Shown here one piece after another: positions 1 through 5,602 of a DNA stretch of 7,805 bases; the first letter of the stretch is position 1; each line of letters begins with the position of its first letter. The notes under the pieces were generated by a model. It did no database searches. It saw only the letters and a list, made by a program, of their open reading frames with translations, and was not told the origin of the DNA. Source of the DNA: an uncultured Lachnospiraceae bacterium (GTDB lineage Bacteria > Bacillota > Clostridia > Lachnospirales > Lachnospiraceae). Made by a program: the position numbers and the translations under genes. The DNA is taken from the NCBI GenBank assembly GCA_946406305.1, contig CAMJKC010000077.1, forward strand, positions 1 through 7,805. Reading direction: 5' to 3'.

Positions 1-528
1 GTATTAAAAAAAACAGAAAGCCCTACAACCAATTCAGTTAATAGTGGTCCAAAAGTAAGTAATGTTGAAATTGTAGAACCAGGAGAGGGAGTTGTATTAG
101 AAACAGTAAACAATAATACAAGCAGTAGAATAAATGCAAATAGGAATAATTATGAATTAAAAGAAATAAAAGTTTCAAATAAATATAAAAGTGAAAATGG
201 AAATGAAACAGAGATAAATATTTCTTTGCCAAGTCTTTATGAAAATGGAGTAAGGGACAAAGATTTTAATGTGTGTATAGAAAATATTAAAGAAAATATT
301 TTAGATAATCTATATATAGAGATTGAAAATTTTGAAGATAATGAAAATTATATTAAGTCAATAGAGTATGAGAAAAATGAGTTGACAAGTGTAAGTAATG
401 AAGAAATTGAAATTAGGAGTACTAATGAGTATAAAACAAAACAAGAGGAAAGTAATAAAATTGTCATTGTCTATCAATATGATTTAGATGAAAAAGATAT
501 TTTTTATGAGATTATTATGTCATCATGA
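1..528 (+). CDS. C-terminal part of an unrecognised protein (5' end outside the window)
   Basis: Frame 1 is open from the first base to a TGA at 526-528, giving 175 residues. No ATG, GTG or TTG codon occurs in frame before position 226, and the TTG there has no ribosome site, so the true start lies upstream of the window. The first ~50 residues are a low-complexity Asn/Ser/Thr/Glu linker. The remaining ~115 residues look like a small folded alpha/beta domain, with strands around 'TEINISLPSL', a helix after 'DKDFNVCIENIKENI', and a closing strand 'NKIVIVYQYDL'. This pattern faintly recalls PdaC/DUF4163-type extracellular domains, but that is a guess and not an identification. The stop overlaps the hemZ start (ATGA), so the two are probably cotranscribed and translationally coupled. 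No membrane segment or catalytic motif is visible in this part. Function unknown. Confidence 0.75.
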   Translation, partial: VLKKTESPTTNSVNSGPKVSNVEIVEPGEGVVLETVNNNTSSRINANRNNYELKEIKVSNKYKSENGNETEINISLPSLYENGVRDKDFNVCIENIKENILDNLYIEIENFEDNENYIKSIEYEKNELTSVSNEEIEIRSTNEYKTKQEESNKIVIVYQYDLDEKDIFYEIIMSS

Positions 529-2030
529 TATATGTTTATATTGACTATAAAATGAGAAATTTTGAGACAGATATTCGTGATTTGTGTATGGCATTTTTTT
601 TATACAAAAAAATAACTTACATTTACGAAAATGTTGATATAAATGTAGATGAAAACGACATAGTAATTAAAAATTTTTACGATGGCGAATTCTCTAGCGA
701 AAGGTTTGTCAATAAAAATAGAATTAAAAGAAGTCTATATAGGTATTTAAGTAAAATCACAAATAAAAAACTACCTTATGGAGCTTTGACTGGCATAAGA
801 CCCGTTAGCATAGTGACACAGATTTATGAATATTTGTATGATGGTGTCGATACAGATAGTGATACATTAAAAAGTTTTATAAACTATTATAAGAGTAGTA
901 ATATTTTTTTTGATTTAGAAAATGAAAAAGCAAGTGATTCCGAAGTAGATTTATATATAAAAAAATATTTAGAAAGTGAATATTTAGTAAGCGATGAAAA
1001 AATAGAACTTCTCATCTATTTAGCGAAAAATGAAATAATGTTACTAAAGAGTAGCCAATATAAAAATTACAAAAATGAGATTAGTATATATATTGGTGTT
1101 CCATTTTGTAAATCTACCTGTCTATATTGTTCTTTTACATCTTTTAATATTGATAAATGGGGAAACTATGTAAAGGATTACTTAATTGCACTTGATAAAG
1201 AATTATATCGTAGAAATTGTGAATATGAAAATAAAACCATAACATCATTGTATATAGGGGGAGGGACTCCGACATCTCTTAGTTCAGTAGAATTTGATGA
1301 ATTTTTAAATGTCATATCAAAGCATATTAATTTAAGTGAGTTAAAAGAATTTACAGTTGAAGCGGGAAGGCCAGATACAATAGACAAAAGTAAATTGGAG
1401 ATAATGAAAAAATATGGTGTAAGCAGAATATCAATCAACCCACAAACCTTTAACCAAAAAACTTTAGATATTATAGGTAGAAAACATACGGTTTATGAAA
1501 TTGTTGAAAAGTTTTATTTAGCGAGGAGTTTGGGTTTTGATAATATAAATATGGACATTATATTGGGCTTACCAAATGAAGGCATAGATGAAGTGAAAAA
1601 GACAACTTTAGAACTTAAGAAATTAAAACCAGATTCTATAACAGTTCATTCACTATATTTAAAAAGGGCAGCGAGATTAAATATTGAAAAAGAAGAGTGG
1701 AGAAAAACGATAAAAGGTATAAACGACTTTGATATATATGAAATATATGATTTAGTTTTTAAAACTATGAATGAGTTAAAAGAAGAACCATATTATTTAT
1801 ATAGGCAAAAAAATATGGTTGGAAATCTTGAAAATATAGGGTATGCTTTAAAAGGTAAAGAGAGTATATACAATATAATGATGATGGAAGAAAGGCAAAG
1901 CATATATGGATATGGCTGTGGTGCAAGTAGTAAAATAGTAGAATATATTGGCGACAAAAAAATAGTAAATAGAAGAGAGGGCTATAAGTCAATAATTGAC
2001 TACTTGAAAACTGAGGGAGTTATAAGTTAA
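525..2030 (+). CDS. hemZ: HemZ, oxygen-independent coproporphyrinogen III dehydrogenase-like radical SAM protein
   Basis: The product is 501 residues, the usual HemZ size. It is a cytoplasmic radical SAM enzyme of the HemN/HemW/HemZ group, assigned to anaerobic conversion of coproporphyrinogen III to protoporphyrinogen IX. An N-terminal HemZ-specific region carries 'YGALTGIRPV' (residues 85-94). The 4Fe-4S site is CX3CX2C at C195, C199 and C202. The SAM-binding GGGTP lies at 245-249, followed by 'TVEAGRPD' (277-284), 'RISINPQTF' (301-309), the 'NINMDIILGLP' strand (340-350) and the HemZ-typical 'YRQKNMVGNLENIGY' (426-440). HemN has a fourth Cys two residues after the third; here it is Phe (CSF), as in HemW, so the exact substrate is less certain than the name suggests. 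The ATG overlaps the upstream stop and has no Shine-Dalgarno sequence, which suggests reinitiation. This start matches the family's N-terminus better than the ATG at 552. The stop shares TTAA with the darA stop. Confidence 0.93.
   Translation: MIYVYIDYKMRNFETDIRDLCMAFFLYKKITYIYENVDINVDENDIVIKNFYDGEFSSERFVNKNRIKRSLYRYLSKITNKKLPYGALTGIRPVSIVTQIYEYLYDGVDTDSDTLKSFINYYKSSNIFFDLENEKASDSEVDLYIKKYLESEYLVSDEKIELLIYLAKNEIMLLKSSQYKNYKNEISIYIGVPFCKSTCLYCSFTSFNIDKWGNYVKDYLIALDKELYRRNCEYENKTITSLYIGGGTPTSLSSVEFDEFLNVISKHINLSELKEFTVEAGRPDTIDKSKLEIMKKYGVSRISINPQTFNQKTLDIIGRKHTVYEIVEKFYLARSLGFDNINMDIILGLPNEGIDEVKKTTLELKKLKPDSITVHSLYLKRAARLNIEKEEWRKTIKGINDFDIYEIYDLVFKTMNELKEEPYYLYRQKNMVGNLENIGYALKGKESIYNIMMMEERQSIYGYGCGASSKIVEYIGDKKIVNRREGYKSIIDYLKTEGVIS
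2027..2030. other. Shared palindromic TTAA: stop codons of hemZ and darA
   Basis: The tetramer TTAA contains TAA on both strands. Bases 2028-2030 end hemZ on the plus strand, and the complement of 2027-2029 ends darA on the minus strand. The convergent genes thus overlap by four bases with no intergenic space. I see no GC-rich hairpin followed by a T-run on either side, so transcripts probably read into the opposing gene or end by another route. Confidence 0.9.
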
Positions 2031-2359
2031 AATTTTTCAAACAAAAATACATCTGTTACAATTATAGTAGCACCACCAATATCAATTTTAGTTGGGACTG
2101 TTTGAAGACTCATTGAGGCAGAAGGTAGAGTTAAAGGAATGTCAATATCTACCGATTGATGTTCACCACATTCATTTTTAATTATACTAATTGCTTGATT
2201 TATTCTTTCGTCATCTACACAAGACATAAGAGTAGTGTTACCTTTTTTTAAGAATCCGCCACTTGTTGCAAGTTTAGTTATTTGAAATCCTTCTTTTATC
2301 AATGAAGTTGTTACATCATTTTCATTATCTTGATTAATGATTATAAACATAAGTTTCAT
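2027..2359 (-). CDS. darA: DarA/PstA, PII-like cyclic-di-AMP receptor
   Basis: The product is 110 residues and matches the DarA/PstA (YaaQ, DUF970) family over its whole length. The family is a cytosolic PII-like trimer that binds cyclic di-AMP and is thought to relay that signal to partners not yet settled. The signature 'KLATSGGFLKKGNTT' (residues 29-43) holds the nucleotide-binding loop. 'CVDDERINQAISIIKNEC' follows as the second helix, and 'DIGGATIIVTDVFLFEKF' forms the C-terminal strand. Compared with Staphylococcus aureus PstA, recalled from memory, T28, F36, L37 and N41 are kept, but R26 is Gln and G47 is Cys. GGAGG stands six bases before the ATG. The gene is a single inverted unit between hemZ and the M16C gene. 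In Bacillus and many clostridia darA sits near tmk and holB, which are absent here. Function in this organism is inferred from the family. Confidence 0.93.
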   Translation of the reverse strand: MKLMFIIINQDNENDVTTSLIKEGFQITKLATSGGFLKKGNTTLMSCVDDERINQAISIIKNECGEHQSVDIDIPLTLPSASMSLQTVPTKIDIGGATIIVTDVFLFEKF

Positions 2360-2365
2360 AAATAA

Positions 2366-2370
2366 CCTCC
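2366..2370 (-). promoter_or_regulatory. Ribosome binding site of darA
   Basis: On the minus strand the sequence reads GGAGG, then six bases (TTATTT), then ATG. This is a near-ideal Shine-Dalgarno site and fixes the darA start at 2359. Confidence 0.85.
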
Positions 2371-2390
2371 AAAAGTATTTTATAATATTT

Positions 2391-2419
2391 ATTATACCAT
2401 AAATTAAAAAATTTGTATA
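2391..2419 (-). promoter_or_regulatory. Predicted sigma-A promoter of darA
   Basis: On the minus strand, a perfect extended -10 element (TGG-TATAAT; TATAAT at 2396-2391) lies 17 bp downstream of a weaker -35 TATACA at 2419-2414 (4 of 6 match TTGACA). Transcription would start near 2384, giving a leader of about 25 bases that contains the GGAGG site. There is no room for a riboswitch. Confidence 0.7.
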
Positions 2420-2436
2420 ACTATTATTTATTATTA

Positions 2437-2466
2437 TTGAAAAACTAAATAAAATTATGATAAAAT
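2437..2466 (+). promoter_or_regulatory. Predicted sigma-A promoter of the M16C lipoprotein gene (and probably tex)
   Basis: The -35 element TTGAAA (2437-2442) is separated by 18 bp from the -10 element TAAAAT (2461-2466). The -10 carries the extended TG dinucleotide (TGATAAAAT). The expected start near 2473 leaves a very short leader holding only the ribosome site. The -35 elements of this promoter and the darA promoter face away from each other, 17 bp apart, so a regulator binding between them could affect both. I see no clear operator palindrome there. Confidence 0.65.
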
Positions 2467-2477
2467 ATAAAAATGTG

Positions 2478-2484
2478 AAAGGAG
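2478..2484 (+). promoter_or_regulatory. Ribosome binding site that selects the TTG start at 2492
   Basis: AAAGGAG ends seven bases before the TTG at 2492, which is optimal spacing. The upstream in-frame TTG at 2486 is only one base away, too close to use. The ATG at 2516 has no comparable site in front of it. Confidence 0.7.
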
Positions 2485-2491
2485 ATTGAAA

Positions 2492-5400
2492 TTGAGTTTA
2501 CTATTAAATAAAAATATGATAAAAAGGCTCTTTTTTATTGGTATTTTATTTTTAACTGTGTCTTGCACAAATAATGAGAAAAGTGCTGAAGAAAGTAAAG
2601 AAGCAGTTTTCTTACTTCCAGAGAATGAAAACATAACTCTATCTGATAGTAGGTTTAAAACAATATTGCCAAAAAAAGATGATGTTATAAATGATTTTAA
2701 AGTTATGCATGTTGGGAAAGTTGATAAGTTTAATGCAAATACAGCTCATTTTTTTCATGAAGGAAGTGGGTTAAATTTATATTATATACAAAATGACGAT
2801 AGGGAATTGTCTTTTCAAATAAGTTTTAAAGTGCCTTATGAGGACGAGACAGATGCTCCTATGGCGATGAAAAATACTATACTTTATGGAAGCGAAAAGT
2901 ATAACTCAGATAATTTGTTTAATGAACTTATGCATAACACTTTTAATACAGGAATAAATGCCTATACAGAGGCTGGTGTGACTTCATACTCTGCAAGTAG
3001 TATGAGTGAAGAGCAGTTGATGAAATTAGTTGATGTATATATGAGTTGCATAAAGTCGCCTATGGTATTAAAGGATGAGAACATATTTAAAAAAGAGGTT
3101 ATAAGGTATATATTGAGTGATGAAAAAGAAGATATAGAAATAGAAGGCTCATTATATGATGAATCAGTTAAAAACATAACTTCAGTAGAAAGGAATATAT
3201 TAAATAATATAAAAAAAGCACTATACGGTGGCACAATTTTAGAAAATGACATAGGTAAATTGTATAAGAATTTTAATCAATTAACTTATGACAAAATAAA
3301 AAACATATACGATAAATATTATAATATGGATAATGCAATAATTGTATTATATGGTAATCTTGATTATAATAGTTTTTTAAAAATGTTAAATGAAAATTAT
3401 TTGACCGATAATAAAAATACAGATGTAGATTTTGAAAAATTATATGATATAGAGAAGAGTGATATAGACATATCGACAACGAGTTATATAAAAACTTATG
3501 TGAACGATGAAACTACAACTAATGTTGTGACTTGGGTATTTGAGTTGCCAGATTTAGACATAAAAACTAAATATAAAATAAGGTTTTTAAATTCAATTTT
3601 TAATGCAGACAATTCTATACTCGATGACATAACGAGTGAGATGAATTTAGACAATAAGATACATGTGTATGATACATTTACAAGTGGGGAAATGTTTGAT
3701 GCAGTAATTTTTGAGATGGAGAATTGTGAAGAAGATGAAGTTGATGTGTTTGAGACTTGCATAAATGATGCTCTTGATATGATAAAGTCATTTGGCTTTG
3801 ATGAAGATATAATTCAAAATGAAGTGAGAAAGCAAAAATTCAAAGATATGGTTGCAGATAATAGTAGAGGGATAGGAGCAAATTTGTCAAAAAATATTGC
3901 TGCAAATTGGATAAAAGATGGTTCTTTATATTTTTTAGAATATGAAAGTTTAGCATACGATGAGTTTTTAAATGAGGTTGAAGAGTTCAGTATAAATTAT
4001 GTTGATTTATTATTTAATTCAAATAGAAAAGCTCTTATATACCATAAAGTAAGACGAGGTATGGTTGAAGAAATAGAAGAAATAAAGAAAGCATATCTTT
4101 CAGAATTGAAAAGAAATATGAATGATGAGGCAATAAAAAAATTGATAGAAGATACAAAATCATTGAGCGATGAAAAAAGTAGTGATAGTGGATTTGATAA
4201 AAATAGTTATTCTATTGATATCAAAAATTTGCCAAGTCCTAATATATATAAAGATGTTGCAATGGCAAACCTCAATGAGATAAGAAGTTACTCGTCTTAT
4301 GTGAATTTTAAAGACATTGGGAAGTATATGCTTTTATTTGACACAAGTAACATTGACCAAAAAGAACTTTTTGATATGAGCCTTTGGAGTATACTAATTG
4401 GCAAGTTATCTACTGAATATAAAGATAAATATGAGATTAAAGATTTACTGAATAGATATTACTACTCGTTCAATACAAGATTTATATACCCCGATGAAAA
4501 ATCAATAGAGTTTAATTATCCAATGATTATTTTTGAATGGGACTGTTTTGTAGATGACTATAAAGACTCTCTTAATATATTGTTAGAAATGTTTGACAAA
4601 ACCGTATATAATGAAAATGAAGTAATAGAGATTATAGAGAAATATAAAGAAAACTACAATATGAAGAATTTATCTCCAGAAGAATTAGTAAAGCGGATAA
4701 CTTTTGCCGACACAGATAGTTCTTTTGCATATGAGACATATTTGACAGGGAGGGAATTTTATAAATACTTAAACGAACAGTTAGAGAGATTAAAAAAAGA
4801 GAAAAACTATATAGAAGCTTTTTCAAACAAAATGAAAAATGTAAAAAATAAAATTATAAACAAAAATAATCTTTCAACTTATGTGGTAGCAGATTTAGAT
4901 GGAGTGAACACAGTAGAAGAAGTGAATAAAGAAATTTTGCTTAAACTTGAAGGGATAGAACTTAAAAAAGCACAGTATAAAATACCTTATGGCAATAATA
5001 AAAAAAGTGCAATATATGTAAATGATAAAAATCAAAATATGTATTTTACTTCTGAATATTTGAATGACAAAGACTTTAAATATGAGTACTTGCCGTTTAT
5101 AAAGTTATTGAAAAAAGTTATGTTCAGTAAAAATATTTCTGAAGATTCAAACTATAATGGAAGTATTGATTTTGACATTGATAGAGATATTTTACTGGGA
5201 TTCGCAGAATCTGAAAATGATATAGCACTCGTCACAAAAGATTTGAATAATATTTTAAAGGCTGCAAAAGACTATGAAGTGACAGATGAGGAGTTTTATG
5301 AGAGTGTAATTAAGGCATATTCCCATGTATGTTATCCAATTGGCGAAATAGAAAATGCATGCAAAAGCTTCTTATATAATTTGATAGGAAAAGATGTAAA

Positions 5401-5584
5401 TGTTTTAAACTCAAATTATGTAAATATTAAAAATTCAAATATAGATTTAAAAGATGAAGCACTTGACTCATTAAAAAACATACTTGACAATAAGAAATTT
5501 ACTATATCTGGGACAGAAAATAAAATTACAAAAATAAAAATCAAATTTGATAAAATTTATGATTTTATAAAAATAAAAGATTAA
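2492..5584 (+). CDS. M16C-family (presequence-protease-like) lipoprotein, predicted catalytically inactive
   Basis: From the TTG at 2492 the product is 1030 residues, close to full M16C length. A lipoprotein-type signal peptide comes first: basic 'KR' at 11-12, a hydrophobic core, and 'LTVSC' with the candidate lipidated Cys25 (Thr at -3 is less usual). Family resemblance is seen in 'ILYGSEKY' (130-137), the following 'NTFNTGINAYTEAGVTSYSASS' region, 'LVDVYMSCIKSP', and 'MDNAIIVLYGNLD'. A charged linker around 520-575 fits the M16C-associated hinge, and a second M16-like half follows. The zinc motif HxxEH is replaced by Met124-x-x-Lys127-Asn128. The distal Glu224 is retained 97 residues on, the spacing I recall for plant PreP. 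The C-terminal Arg/GGAYG segment is absent. A role as surface-anchored binding protein or pseudoenzyme is inferred; hydrolysis is unlikely. It has its own promoter and is followed 18 bp later by tex. Confidence 0.85.
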   Translation: MSLLLNKNMIKRLFFIGILFLTVSCTNNEKSAEESKEAVFLLPENENITLSDSRFKTILPKKDDVINDFKVMHVGKVDKFNANTAHFFHEGSGLNLYYIQNDDRELSFQISFKVPYEDETDAPMAMKNTILYGSEKYNSDNLFNELMHNTFNTGINAYTEAGVTSYSASSMSEEQLMKLVDVYMSCIKSPMVLKDENIFKKEVIRYILSDEKEDIEIEGSLYDESVKNITSVERNILNNIKKALYGGTILENDIGKLYKNFNQLTYDKIKNIYDKYYNMDNAIIVLYGNLDYNSFLKMLNENYLTDNKNTDVDFEKLYDIEKSDIDISTTSYIKTYVNDETTTNVVTWVFELPDLDIKTKYKIRFLNSIFNADNSILDDITSEMNLDNKIHVYDTFTSGEMFDAVIFEMENCEEDEVDVFETCINDALDMIKSFGFDEDIIQNEVRKQKFKDMVADNSRGIGANLSKNIAANWIKDGSLYFLEYESLAYDEFLNEVEEFSINYVDLLFNSNRKALIYHKVRRGMVEEIEEIKKAYLSELKRNMNDEAIKKLIEDTKSLSDEKSSDSGFDKNSYSIDIKNLPSPNIYKDVAMANLNEIRSYSSYVNFKDIGKYMLLFDTSNIDQKELFDMSLWSILIGKLSTEYKDKYEIKDLLNRYYYSFNTRFIYPDEKSIEFNYPMIIFEWDCFVDDYKDSLNILLEMFDKTVYNENEVIEIIEKYKENYNMKNLSPEELVKRITFADTDSSFAYETYLTGREFYKYLNEQLERLKKEKNYIEAFSNKMKNVKNKIINKNNLSTYVVADLDGVNTVEEVNKEILLKLEGIELKKAQYKIPYGNNKKSAIYVNDKNQNMYFTSEYLNDKDFKYEYLPFIKLLKKVMFSKNISEDSNYNGSIDFDIDRDILLGFAESENDIALVTKDLNNILKAAKDYEVTDEEFYESVIKAYSHVCYPIGEIENACKSFLYNLIGKDVNVLNSNYVNIKNSNIDLKDEALDSLKNILDNKKFTISGTENKITKIKIKFDKIYDFIKIKD

Positions 5585-5590
5585 AAATTT

Positions 5591-5595
5591 AGGAG
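5591..5595 (+). promoter_or_regulatory. Ribosome binding site of tex
   Basis: AGGAG ends seven bases before the ATG at 5603, inside the 18-bp gap after the M16C stop. This supports the chosen start and efficient independent translation within a shared transcript. Confidence 0.8.
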
Positions 5596-5602
5596 TTTTA
5601 CG

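Noticed and set aside
226..528. A separate 100-residue gene starting at TTG 226.
   Set aside because: The same frame is open back to base 1 and there is no ribosome site before 226, so this is the tail of a longer gene.
1987..2001. Perfect short palindrome AGTCAAT-A-ATTGACT near the hemZ 3' end, considered as a terminator or operator.
   Set aside because: The stem is only 6-7 bp, has few G/C pairs and no T-run on either strand. It lies inside hemZ codons for K-S-I-I-D-Y, so chance is the simpler explanation.
2004..2040. Inverted repeat TTGAAAA ... TTTTCAA around the hemZ/darA stop codons.
   Set aside because: The arms are 7 bp and nearly all A/T, with a 23-base loop. This is expected by chance in such AT-rich DNA and too weak for a terminator.
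2486..2488. Upstream in-frame TTG as the M16C start.
   Set aside because: It is one base from the GGAG ribosome site, which is too close. The TTG at 2492 has ideal spacing.
5484..5512. Perfect TTGACA near the M16C 3' end, considered as a -35 for a tex promoter.
   Set aside because: No acceptable -10 occurs 16-18 bp downstream. The best matches (TATATC, TATCTG) are at 13 and 15 bp and poor.
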